The notes under the pieces are model-generated. The model was not told the origin of the DNA. It saw only the letters and a program-made list of their open reading frames with translations, and did not search any database. Of a stretch of 64,000 nt of DNA, positions 12,952 through 22,347 are shown one piece after another. Origin of the DNA: an uncultured Lachnospiraceae bacterium (lineage in GTDB: Bacteria; Bacillota; Clostridia; Lachnospirales; Lachnospiraceae); assembly GCA_947630485.1 (NCBI GenBank), contig CANRHU010000001.1:90376-154375 (forward strand), written 5' to 3'. A program made the position numbers and the translations under genes. Each line of letters opens with the position of its first letter. Position 1 is the stretch's first letter.

Positions 12952-13821
12952 ATGGCAACTATGAGAGATATCAAGCGCCGGCGCGACAGTATCCAGAGCA
13001 CGGAACAGATCACAAAGGCGATGAAGCTGGTGGCGACTGTGAAGCTGCAGAAGTCCAGGGCGAAGGCGGAGTCGGCAAAGCCGTATTTTAACCTGATGTA
13101 TGACACCATGAGTTCTATCATCAGTAAATCCGGAGCGGTCCGGCACAGGTATCTTCAGGCTGGCGCGTCTCCCAAAAAGGCGGTCATCACGATTACGTCC
13201 AACCGCGGACTGGCGGGCGGCTATAACAATAATATCGTAAAGCTGGTGAATTCGGAACTTCCGGCGGCGGACACGATGGTGTACGCCATCGGGCGCAAGG
13301 GACGCGACGGATTGGCGCGGCGGGGATATAAGATCCAGGGTGATTACTCGGAGGTCATTAACGACCCGCTTTACCAGGATGCGGCGGAGCTGACGGGAGT
13401 GCTTCTGGAGGCGTTTGCGCGAGGTGAGATCGGGGAGATTTATCTGGCGTTTACGACATTTAAGAATACAGTGGTGCATACCCCGAAGCTTCTAAAGCTT
13501 CTGCCGGTGGAGCTTCCGGAGCGTGGGCAGGCTGCGGACGGACAGGAACCGAAGGCGCGGGCTATTATGGACTACGAGCCGGACGACGAGACCGTGCTGG
13601 ATGCCATTGTCCCGAAATATATGAGCAGCCTGATCTACGGCGCTCTACTGGAATCGCTGGCCAGTGAAAACGGGGCCCGCATGACGGCCATGGACTCGGC
13701 GACCAGCAACGCGGAGGAGATGATCGAGGATCTGAGCCTCCAGTATAACCGGGCGCGTCAGGGCGCGATCACGCAGGAACTGACGGAGATTGTCGCCGGA
13801 GCAAACGCGATCGGTGGATAA
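12952..13821 (+). CDS. atpG: F-type ATP synthase F1 subunit gamma
   Basis: The central rotor shaft, 289 residues. The N-terminal coiled coil begins MRDIKRRRDSIQSTEQITKAM, and the conserved C-terminal end ARQGAITQELTEIVAGANA closes the paired coil. The middle Rossmann-like region contains TSNRGLAGGYNNN. An AGCAGGTGA ribosome site precedes ATG 12952, which I prefer because it begins exactly at the conserved N-terminus. Confidence 0.96.
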   Translation: MATMRDIKRRRDSIQSTEQITKAMKLVATVKLQKSRAKAESAKPYFNLMYDTMSSIISKSGAVRHRYLQAGASPKKAVITITSNRGLAGGYNNNIVKLVNSELPAADTMVYAIGRKGRDGLARRGYKIQGDYSEVINDPLYQDAAELTGVLLEAFARGEIGEIYLAFTTFKNTVVHTPKLLKLLPVELPERGQAADGQEPKARAIMDYEPDDETVLDAIVPKYMSSLIYGALLESLASENGARMTAMDSATSNAEEMIEDLSLQYNRARQGAITQELTEIVAGANAIGG

Positions 13822-13826
13822 TATGA

Positions 13827-15236
<1,410 letters not shown>

Positions 15237-15383
15237 GTGCGGCCGGACTGATGGATAAGCCGCGCAGGCAGCCGGCCGGACAGAAGCAGGCGTGTGGCGC
15301 AAGCAGCGGGCTATGCTGCCCGTCTGATGGTAAAGGGCAGTTATACGGCAGGCTGATGAAGGCGGCAGACAGGAGGATTCAGA

Positions 15384-15788
15384 ATGGCCGATTTATTCAA
15401 GTTAAAGGTAGTCACGCCCGACCGCATTTTCTATGATGGAAATGTATCCATGGTCGAGCTGACCACCACCGAGGGCGATATCGGCGTCTACGCAAACCAT
15501 ATCCCGGCTACCGCCATTGTGGCCCCGGGACTTTTGAAGATTCATGAGGAGAGCGGCCAGGTACAGAAGGCCGCGCTGATGGCTGGATTTATCGAGATCC
15601 TGCAGGAGCAGGTAACGGTCATGGCCGAGGTGGCCGAGTGGCCGGAGGATATCGATGTAAAGCGCGCCGAGGAGGCCCGGATTCGCGCCGAGCGGCGCTT
15701 GAAGGACCGCTATCCCGGTACGGATGTGATGCGTGCGGAGCTTGCGCTGAAGCGGGCCATCGTGCGTCTGGAAACAAAAGCAAAGTGA
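15384..15788 (+). CDS. atpC: F-type ATP synthase F1 subunit epsilon
   Basis: The epsilon subunit (134 residues) that caps the rotor base and can inhibit ATP hydrolysis. It has the N-terminal ten-strand beta sandwich (VVTPDRIFYDGNV, GDIGVYANHIP) and the C-terminal two-helix hairpin with the REA/LALKRA-like pattern. A 147-base gap separates it from atpD, unusually long for this operon; the gap holds no convincing gene. RBS CAGGAGG precedes ATG. Confidence 0.95.
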   Translation: MADLFKLKVVTPDRIFYDGNVSMVELTTTEGDIGVYANHIPATAIVAPGLLKIHEESGQVQKAALMAGFIEILQEQVTVMAEVAEWPEDIDVKRAEEARIRAERRLKDRYPGTDVMRAELALKRAIVRLETKAK

Positions 15789-15879
15789 GTTTCCGCGCAG
15801 CGTTATGAGCCGCGGCGCCGGGTAGAGACCGGCGCCGGAAAATGCAAAAGATAAAGCGAACGAGTGGGGGACTGTGATC

Positions 15880-16803
15880 ATGAAAGATACAACATTGGTA
15901 ATCATGGCGGCCGGTATCGGCAGCAGGTTTGGCGGCGGTATTAAGCAGTTGGAGCCGGTGGGCCCGAACGGTGAGATCATCATGGATTATTCCATCTATG
16001 ATGCGCTCAGGGCAGGCTTCAATAAAGTGGTTTTTATCATCCGCAGGGATCTGGAAAAAGATTTTAAGGAGATTATCGGCAGCCGAATTGAGAAGTTAGT
16101 CCATGTGGAGTATGCATATCAGGAGCTTTCGGATTTGCCGGCCGGATTTGCCGTACCGGAGGGCCGCAAAAAACCCTGGGGTACAGGGCAGGCGGTTCTG
16201 AGCATCAGAGGTCTGGTTCATGAGCCGTTTCTGGTCATCAATGCCGATGATTACTATGGAAAGGAAGGCTTTAAGCGGCTGTATGATTATATGGTCAGCG
16301 AGATGACGGAATCCGGAGATTCTATGGCTATGTGCATGGGCGGCTTTATTCTGGAAAATACGCTGAGCGAGAATGGCGGTGTTACCCGCGGCGTCTGCAG
16401 AGTGGGCGCAGACGGTTGTCTGGAGACGGTGGAGGAGACCTATGATATCCAGAGGACTGCGCAGAGGATCACCGCAAAGGATGTGAACGGAGAGCCTGTC
16501 GCGGTGATACCAGGCTGCCACGTTTCCATGAACATGTGGGGACTTCCTGCTTCGTTTCTGGATGAGCTGGAGGCTGGGTTCCCGAAGTTTTTGGCTTCCT
16601 TAAAGCAGGGTGATGTGAAGTCCGAGTACCTTCTTCCGTCAGTCATCAATCAGCTGATCGGTACTGGAAAAGCCCGTGTCAAAGTGATTGAGACGCCGGA
16701 CCGGTGGTTTGGCGTTACCTACAAAGAAGACAAGCAGGCGGTTGTGGATTCGCTGCAGGCATTAATTGCGGCCGGCGTTTATCCGGCCAAGCTGTTCGAG
16801 TGA
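15880..16803 (+). CDS. NTP-transferase family (sugar-phosphate) nucleotidyltransferase
   Basis: A 307-residue cytoplasmic protein of the nucleotidyltransferase fold. The N-terminal LVIMAAGIGSRFGGGIKQL motif is the NTP- and Mg2+-binding loop of sugar-nucleotide pyrophosphorylases, and VINADDYYG supplies the metal-binding aspartates. The C-terminal region has a DRWFGVTYKEDK stretch. The sugar or alcohol phosphate used cannot be told from sequence. A GTG at 15874 is in frame, but ATG 15880 lies nine bases from the GTGGGGG ribosome site and fits better. The next gene starts five bases after the stop, suggesting a pair acting in envelope biogenesis, next to murA. Confidence 0.8.
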   Translation: MKDTTLVIMAAGIGSRFGGGIKQLEPVGPNGEIIMDYSIYDALRAGFNKVVFIIRRDLEKDFKEIIGSRIEKLVHVEYAYQELSDLPAGFAVPEGRKKPWGTGQAVLSIRGLVHEPFLVINADDYYGKEGFKRLYDYMVSEMTESGDSMAMCMGGFILENTLSENGGVTRGVCRVGADGCLETVEETYDIQRTAQRITAKDVNGEPVAVIPGCHVSMNMWGLPASFLDELEAGFPKFLASLKQGDVKSEYLLPSVINQLIGTGKARVKVIETPDRWFGVTYKEDKQAVVDSLQALIAAGVYPAKLFE

Positions 16804-16807
16804 TAAG

Positions 16808-19288
16808 ATGAAATTGATAAAGCGAGCGGCCATCCTGGCAGGCGTTTTCCTGGCAGCGGTCGGTATTTACCTGATAATATCATGGAATCATGCAGATGAG
16901 ACAGAGACGGTGTACACCTTGATGGATGCGCCGTCTCTGCCTGTCGTGTCTGCGCAGATGGACGACGGCCTGGAGGAGAACCGCCTTGTGGGCTTCCGGC
17001 AGGAGATGGCTGCTTCCGTGGCGAGGGATTCCCTTACGGTTCTTCCGGAAGACCGGCAGCTGTCCCTGAAAATTCAGGAGTACGGCGTGACGCCGCTTGC
17101 TGTTGCCTATGAGATTCGCAGCATGGACGGGGAGCGGCTGGTGGAGCGAACCGAGGTGCAGGACTGGACGAGCGCGGACGGCGAGAGCCGCGTCGTGCTG
17201 CCGATCCAGAATCTGATTGCGCCGGATACGGAGTATCTGCTTCATATTCAGCTGGAGACGGAGCTGCATGGACCGGTTCATTATTATACCAGGATTCTGT
17301 GGCCGGAGGAAAACCACGCGCCTGAAATGATGGCGCTGGCCAGGGAATTTTCCTCGAAAACGCTTGACGAGGCGGAGGCGGCTTCTCTTGTCACGTATCT
17401 GGAGACCACCAGTACTGCGGATAACTCGTCGCTGGGCGATGTGACATTAAAATCCAGCTTTTCCCAGCTGACCTGGGCGGGACTTGATATGACGCCGGCA
17501 GGTGAGATGCAGGTGACGCTGCGGGAACTGGACGGGATCATGTGTCAGGTTTGCGTGGATTATCAGCTGAGCCGTCTTTCCGAGGAGGGAGAGACCGAGC
17601 TTTACGATGTAGAAGACTATTACACCATGCGTTGGGATGAAAAGCGGATCTATCTCATGGATCTCAAGAGAACGACAAACCAGGTGTTTGCCGGGCGGAC
17701 CGGCGATTATTCTGGCAAACGGATCACGCTGGGGATCGGTACTGACGAAGCGGTCAGGCGGATGCGGAGTGATAACGGCCGGTATCTCGCGTATGTTTTT
17801 AACCGCGATCTGTGGCTTTACGATCAGGAAAACAGCGCGGCGGTTAAGCTCTTTTCTTTCCGCACAGACTCGGATACAACCGGCCGCAGCAATTACAACC
17901 GGCATGCGATTGAAATTCTATCGGTCGGGGAAGACGGGGATGTGGAATTTCTGGTCTATGGCTATATGAATCGAGGGATTCACGAAGGATGCCAGGGAAT
18001 CAGCATCTGTCATTACGATCAGGCGCGCCGCGGCGCTATTGAGGAGGATTTCTTTGTAGAGTTTTCGGGCTCCTTCGATGAGCTGAAACAGGATGTGGAT
18101 AAACTTTGTCATCTGAGCAGCCAGAATATGCTGTATCTGTTTCTTGACCGGGCGGTCTTCGGTATCGATCTGACCAGCGACGAATATATGGTGGTAGCTC
18201 AGAATCTGATGGACGGGGCATATGCTGTCAGCAGCGATCAGAAGCGTCTGGCCTGGCAGGATAATCAGTCGCTGGCCGGCACGGAGGTTATCCATCTTCT
18301 GAATCTGGACACCGGCACCAAGCAGGAGATAACGGCGCCTCCGGATTCGGTTCTGCGGACGTTAGGCTTCGTCCAGGGAGATTTTGTGTATGGCATAGCC
18401 TGGAAGGGGGATGGATGGCTCCTGAACAATAAGGCGGAGGAGCTGCCGATGTACTCCCTGCAGATTGTGGACGATACGCTGGAGAATCAGTCCAGCTATG
18501 AGCCGTCCGGCCTGTCTATCGTTCACGTGAACGTCGAGGAATCACGTATTCACCTGGATCGGATGGTAAAGACCGGCGCTTATTCCTACGAGTATCATGA
18601 CAGTGATACGATTGTCTGCAACACCGCGTCGGATCAGGTCTATATGGAGGGTATCGGCTGGTATGCTTCTGAGATTCGCCGGAAGGTTTATTTTATTCAG
18701 CTGGATCAGGATGTGAACAGCCTTCGCGGAGCGCGGATTTCGGCGGCCCAGCGCATTTCCTATGATCATTCGGAGCAGTTAGAGCTCCATTCCGACAGTC
18801 CGTTTACGGGAATACTGTTTTATGCCTATGGGCGCGGACGTCTGCAGGGAATCTATACGGAGTTTGCGCAGGCGGTCCATGCCGTCTACGACATTATGGG
18901 CGTGGTGACGGATCAGAAGCAGCGCATTCTGTGGAGCCGTGTGGACCGCGTGAGCCTGCGGACTCTTAAGGATCCGCAGACGGCGGCGTTTGACCTGACC
19001 CGCCGTATAGTTACTTTCACGGGCAGTATGGAGACGGAAGACGGTGTTTTTCTGGTGGATGCAAGCGGTCTGAACCTGCGTGAAACCCTGTATTTTATCG
19101 GGAAGGGCTATCCGGTTATCGCATATACGGAGGGCGACCGCTATGTGCTGCTGTATGGTTATGATCAGTACAACGTGTATTTCTGGGATCCCGATACCGA
19201 CCAGCAGACGAAAATGGGCTTAAATGACGCTACGGAATACTTCGAACGGTGTGGAAATGATTTCGTTTGCGGTGTGCGAATACCGTAA
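16808..19288 (+). CDS. Large membrane-anchored protein, propeller-like with C39-like C-terminus; function unknown
   Basis: An 826-residue protein. Residues 1-25 form an uncleaved-looking signal anchor (basic start, then LAGVFLAAVGIYLIISW), so the rest faces outside. The middle (about 340-640) has repeated strand patterns such as YLAYVFNRDLWLYDQE and KRLAWQDNQ, which resemble TolB/WD40-type beta-propeller blades. The last about 70 residues (ETLYFIGKGYPVIAYTEG, LLYGYDQYNVYFWDP) look like the second half of a C39-like cysteine peptidase domain, but the usual His before the GYD strand is Tyr (YVLLYGYD), so it is probably not an active peptidase. I chose ATG 16808, five bases after the upstream stop; the longer frame overlaps the neighbour. 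No ribosome site stronger than GATAAG is seen, which fits coupling. Confidence 0.7.
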   Translation: MKLIKRAAILAGVFLAAVGIYLIISWNHADETETVYTLMDAPSLPVVSAQMDDGLEENRLVGFRQEMAASVARDSLTVLPEDRQLSLKIQEYGVTPLAVAYEIRSMDGERLVERTEVQDWTSADGESRVVLPIQNLIAPDTEYLLHIQLETELHGPVHYYTRILWPEENHAPEMMALAREFSSKTLDEAEAASLVTYLETTSTADNSSLGDVTLKSSFSQLTWAGLDMTPAGEMQVTLRELDGIMCQVCVDYQLSRLSEEGETELYDVEDYYTMRWDEKRIYLMDLKRTTNQVFAGRTGDYSGKRITLGIGTDEAVRRMRSDNGRYLAYVFNRDLWLYDQENSAAVKLFSFRTDSDTTGRSNYNRHAIEILSVGEDGDVEFLVYGYMNRGIHEGCQGISICHYDQARRGAIEEDFFVEFSGSFDELKQDVDKLCHLSSQNMLYLFLDRAVFGIDLTSDEYMVVAQNLMDGAYAVSSDQKRLAWQDNQSLAGTEVIHLLNLDTGTKQEITAPPDSVLRTLGFVQGDFVYGIAWKGDGWLLNNKAEELPMYSLQIVDDTLENQSSYEPSGLSIVHVNVEESRIHLDRMVKTGAYSYEYHDSDTIVCNTASDQVYMEGIGWYASEIRRKVYFIQLDQDVNSLRGARISAAQRISYDHSEQLELHSDSPFTGILFYAYGRGRLQGIYTEFAQAVHAVYDIMGVVTDQKQRILWSRVDRVSLRTLKDPQTAAFDLTRRIVTFTGSMETEDGVFLVDASGLNLRETLYFIGKGYPVIAYTEGDRYVLLYGYDQYNVYFWDPDTDQQTKMGLNDATEYFERCGNDFVCGVRIP

Positions 19289-19331
19289 AAAATAAATCAA
19301 AATAAATTTGTTAAAAAATGGTAAGATTTTC

Positions 19332-19360
19332 TTTACATTTTCTTCATATGTTGGTATGAT
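19332..19360 (+). promoter_or_regulatory. Promoter of murA
   Basis: TTTACA (19332-19337), 17-base spacer, TATGAT (19355-19360). It lies in the AT-rich gap after the previous gene and about 87 bases before the murA start. Confidence 0.75.
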
Positions 19361-19368
19361 ATATACAA

Positions 19369-19385
19369 GTGGCAGCATCTGCCAC
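19369..19385 (+). other. Perfect palindromic hairpin at the murA transcription start
   Basis: GTGGCAG-CAT-CTGCCAC forms a perfect 7-bp stem with a 3-base loop, placed 9 bases after the -10 element, so it would be at the very 5' end of the mRNA or act as an operator at +1. It may stabilise the transcript or bind a dimeric regulator. Confidence 0.5.
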
Positions 19386-19446
19386 GCGATGCCGCCTGCA
19401 AAGCTTATGCGGAACGGCAGTCAGGAATTAAAAAGGTGGAATTCTC

Positions 19447-20742
19447 GTGGAACAGTTTATTATGAAGGGCGGTAACCCGCTGGCCGGCGAGGTTTCAATC
19501 AGCGGTGCGAAAAACGCGGCGCTGGGTATTCTCGCGGCATCCATTATGACGGATGAGGACGTTGTGATTGATAATCTGCCGGATGTAAACGACATCAACG
19601 TCATGCTCGAAGCGATGCAGGCGATCGGGGCATCCGTAAAGCGTATTGACCGCCATACTGTGAAGATTAACGGAGAGGGCATCAGCGATGTGTCCATCGA
19701 AGATGAATATATGCGCAGGATACGCGCTTCTTACTATTTTATCGGGGCGCTTTTAGGCAAATATAAGAGTGCCAGAGTGCCGCTTCCGGGCGGCTGCAAT
19801 ATCGGCAGCAGACCGATTGATCTGCACCTGAAGGGGTTCCGGGCGTTAGGGGCCAGGGTAGATATCGAGCGCGGCGCGGTGTCTGCGCACGCGATTGATC
19901 TGGTAGGCAGCCATATTTACCTGGATAAAGTCTCTGTCGGCGCGACGATTAATATTATGATGGCGGCGGCTCTGGCGGAGGGACAGACGATTATCGAGAA
20001 TGTGGCGAAAGAGCCGCATGTCGTCGATGTGGCGAACTTCCTCAACAGCATGGGTGCCAGCATCCGCGGCGCCGGTACGGATATCATCCGCATCCGCGGC
20101 GTCAGGCGGCTTCATGGAACGGAGTATTCCGTGATTCCGGATCAGATAGAGGCGGGTACCTTTATGTGCGCGGCCGCGGCTACCCGCGGCGACGTGACGC
20201 TTCGCAATGTGATTCCGAAACATTTGGAGTCCATCACCGCAAAGCTCAAAGAGATCGGCTGCGAAGTTTCGGAATTTGACGATTCCGTGCGTGTGGTGGG
20301 GCGGGCGCGTCAGACCCGCACGAATATCAATACACAGCCGTATCCGGGGTTCCCGACAGATATGCAGCCGCAGATGACGGTGACGCTGTCCCTGGCAGAG
20401 GGCACGAGTATTGTGACGGAGAGCATTTTTGAGAATCGTTTCAAATATGTGGATGAGTTGTCCCGTATGGGCGGCAATGTCAAGGTAGTGGAAGGCAATG
20501 TCGCTATTGTGACCGGCGTGGAGAAGCTCACAGGGGCGCAGGTAAGCGCTCCGGATCTTCGGGCGGGGGCGGCGTTAGTGATCGCTGGGCTGACCGCGGA
20601 AGGCTATACGGTAGTGGATGATATCGAGTACATACAGCGCGGCTATGAGCAGTTTGAGCGGAAACTGGCTGCTCTGGGAGCGGTGATTGAGAAGGTAGAT
20701 TCCGAAAAGGCCGCCAGGAAATTTCAGCTGAAGGTCGGCTGA
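19447..20742 (+). CDS. murA: UDP-N-acetylglucosamine 1-carboxyvinyltransferase
   Basis: MurA, 431 residues, the first committed enzyme of peptidoglycan precursor synthesis, transferring enolpyruvate from PEP to UDP-GlcNAc in the cytoplasm. The N-terminal GGNPLAGEVSISGAKNAAL signature and the catalytic loop PGGCNIGSRP are present, with the active-site Cys at 117, so the enzyme should bind fosfomycin. Length is normal. Translation starts at GTG 19447 after AAAGGTGG. Compared with enterobacterial MurA this looks like the Gram-positive paralogue group, but I cannot say whether it is the MurA1 or MurA2 type. Confidence 0.95.
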   Translation: MEQFIMKGGNPLAGEVSISGAKNAALGILAASIMTDEDVVIDNLPDVNDINVMLEAMQAIGASVKRIDRHTVKINGEGISDVSIEDEYMRRIRASYYFIGALLGKYKSARVPLPGGCNIGSRPIDLHLKGFRALGARVDIERGAVSAHAIDLVGSHIYLDKVSVGATINIMMAAALAEGQTIIENVAKEPHVVDVANFLNSMGASIRGAGTDIIRIRGVRRLHGTEYSVIPDQIEAGTFMCAAAATRGDVTLRNVIPKHLESITAKLKEIGCEVSEFDDSVRVVGRARQTRTNINTQPYPGFPTDMQPQMTVTLSLAEGTSIVTESIFENRFKYVDELSRMGGNVKVVEGNVAIVTGVEKLTGAQVSAPDLRAGAALVIAGLTAEGYTVVDDIEYIQRGYEQFERKLAALGAVIEKVDSEKAARKFQLKVG

Positions 20743-20820
20743 GGAAGGATCTGCAGAGAGAATTCGAAGGTAATTTGGATTAAGAACGTTACAAATTGAA
20801 TAGAAAAGTGCGTGTTATCC

Positions 20821-20942
20821 CTTATTCAGAGTGATGGAGATACATAGGATCTGTGAAGTCACGACAACCCCGCACACATGCCTGCCGGTGCAGGCGATGA
20901 TGGGCGGAAGGTGCCAACCTGAGCGAGAAATCGAACAATAAG
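20821..20942 (+). promoter_or_regulatory. SAM-I (S-box) riboswitch upstream of metK
   Basis: The S-box core is readable: CTTATTCAGAG (20821), GTGATGGAG, the GTGAAGTCACGACAACC block (kink-turn side and J regions), GGAAGGTGCCAACC, and the closing AATAAG (20937-20942) that pairs with CTTATT to form P1. It precedes metK, a classic target. Binding of S-adenosylmethionine is expected to stabilise P1 and allow the following terminator to form. Confidence 0.93.
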
Positions 20943-20971
20943 AGGATTTGATGGCTGAAGTGTGTTTATCA

Positions 20972-21002
20972 AGTCCGGAGTTCGCTGCGGACTTTTCTTT
21001 TT
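20972..21002 (+). terminator. Riboswitch expression-platform terminator
   Basis: AGTCCG pairs with CGGACT (20972-20993); an inner AG-TTCG-CT step caps it with a UUCG tetraloop after one G-G mismatch. A TTTCTTTTT tract follows. It lies 30 bases after the SAM riboswitch and 80 bases before metK, so it is the regulated terminator. Confidence 0.9.
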
Positions 21003-21082
21003 GCCGGAATACAGAGAGAACGGCCGGATAAGGGCGGTTTCCGTTCCCGGGAATGTATCCGAGAAAGCTTCAAGGAGGAAAA

Positions 21083-22339
21083 ATGGAGAAACGCTTTTTT
21101 ACGTCAGAGTCCGTGACAGAGGGACATCCGGACAAAATGTGCGACCAGATATCCGATGCGATTCTGGACGAGCTTCTGCGGCAGGATCCGATGAGCCGGG
21201 TCGCCTGTGAGACGGCGGTTACGACAGGCCTGGTGCTGGTCATGGGCGAAATTACGACCAGCGCTTATGTGGACATCCAGAAGGTAGTCCGCGAGACGGT
21301 CCGCGAGATCGGTTATGATCGCGCAAAGTATGGGTTCGACTGTGATACCTGCGGGGTGATTACGGCAATCGACGAGCAGTCCGCCGATATTGCGCTCGGC
21401 GTGGACAAGGCGCTGGAGGCAAAAGACGCGGCGGCTGGAGCAGGGCTTTTGGAGGACAGTCCGGACAATGCGGCGGAAGCGGAAGTGCTTATGAGCGATG
21501 CCCGGATCGACGCGATCGGCGCGGGTGACCAGGGCATGATGTTCGGCTACGCGACGAATGAGACGGAGGAGTATATGCCGTATCCGATCGCTCTGGCGCA
21601 TAAGCTGGCGCTGCAGCTTTCCAAGGTCCGCAAAAATGGTACGCTGCCCTATCTGCGTCCGGATGGGAAGACCCAGGTGACGGTGGAATATGATGAAAAC
21701 GGAAAACCGTTCCGGCTGGAGGCGGTGGTTTTGTCCACCCAGCATGACGATGCGGTTTCCCAGGAGCGGATTCACGCGGATATCAAAAAATATGTCTTCG
21801 ACGCGGTTCTGCCGCCAGCAATGGTGGATGCGCATACAAAATTCTTTATCAACCCGACCGGACGTTTCGTGATCGGAGGTCCGCACGGCGACAGCGGTCT
21901 TACGGGACGGAAGATTATCGTGGACACTTACGGCGGTTTTGCGAGGCATGGAGGCGGAGCGTTTTCCGGAAAGGACTGCACGAAGGTAGACCGCTCGGCG
22001 GCCTATGCGGCACGGTACGCAGCGAAGAATATCGTGGCCGCGGGGCTGGCGGAGAAGTGTGAGATTCAGCTTTCCTACGCGATTGGGGTGGCGCATCCGA
22101 CCTCGATTGGCGTGGACACGTTTGGCACCGGGAAACTCAGCGATGAGCGGCTGGTGGAGATTGTACGGGAAAACTTCGATCTGCGACCGGCTGGGATTAT
22201 CCAGATGCTTGACCTGCGCCGGCCGATCTATAAACAAACGGCAGCGTACGGGCATTTCGGGAGAAATGATCTGGATCTGCCGTGGGAGAGACTTGACAGG
22301 ACGGATGCGCTGAAGCGTTATCTGACGACTGGCGCTTAA
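21083..22339 (+). CDS. metK: S-adenosylmethionine synthetase
   Basis: Methionine adenosyltransferase, 418 residues, making SAM from methionine and ATP. Signatures: [13 protein letters not shown] at the N-terminus, [12 protein letters not shown], and the P-loop-like [16 protein letters not shown] 21083 follows AAGGAGG and starts at the conserved N-terminus; an upstream in-frame start would add ten unneeded residues. Relative to the Bacillus enzyme as I recall it, about 20 extra residues ([19 protein letters not shown]) sit between the GVDKALEA and IGAGDQG segments. Control is by the SAM-I riboswitch. The gene converges on feoB with only eight bases between stops. Confidence 0.97.
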   Translation: MEKRFFTSESVTEGHPDKMCDQISDAILDELLRQDPMSRVACETAVTTGLVLVMGEITTSAYVDIQKVVRETVREIGYDRAKYGFDCDTCGVITAIDEQSADIALGVDKALEAKDAAAGAGLLEDSPDNAAEAEVLMSDARIDAIGAGDQGMMFGYATNETEEYMPYPIALAHKLALQLSKVRKNGTLPYLRPDGKTQVTVEYDENGKPFRLEAVVLSTQHDDAVSQERIHADIKKYVFDAVLPPAMVDAHTKFFINPTGRFVIGGPHGDSGLTGRKIIVDTYGGFARHGGGAFSGKDCTKVDRSAAYAARYAAKNIVAAGLAEKCEIQLSYAIGVAHPTSIGVDTFGTGKLSDERLVEIVRENFDLRPAGIIQMLDLRRPIYKQTAAYGHFGRNDLDLPWERLDRTDALKRYLTTGA

Positions 22340-22347
22340 CAGACTTA

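Noticed and set aside
15251..15436. A 61-codon ORF in the atpD-atpC gap
   Set aside because: No ribosome site, no recognisable protein features, and it overlaps the start of atpC.
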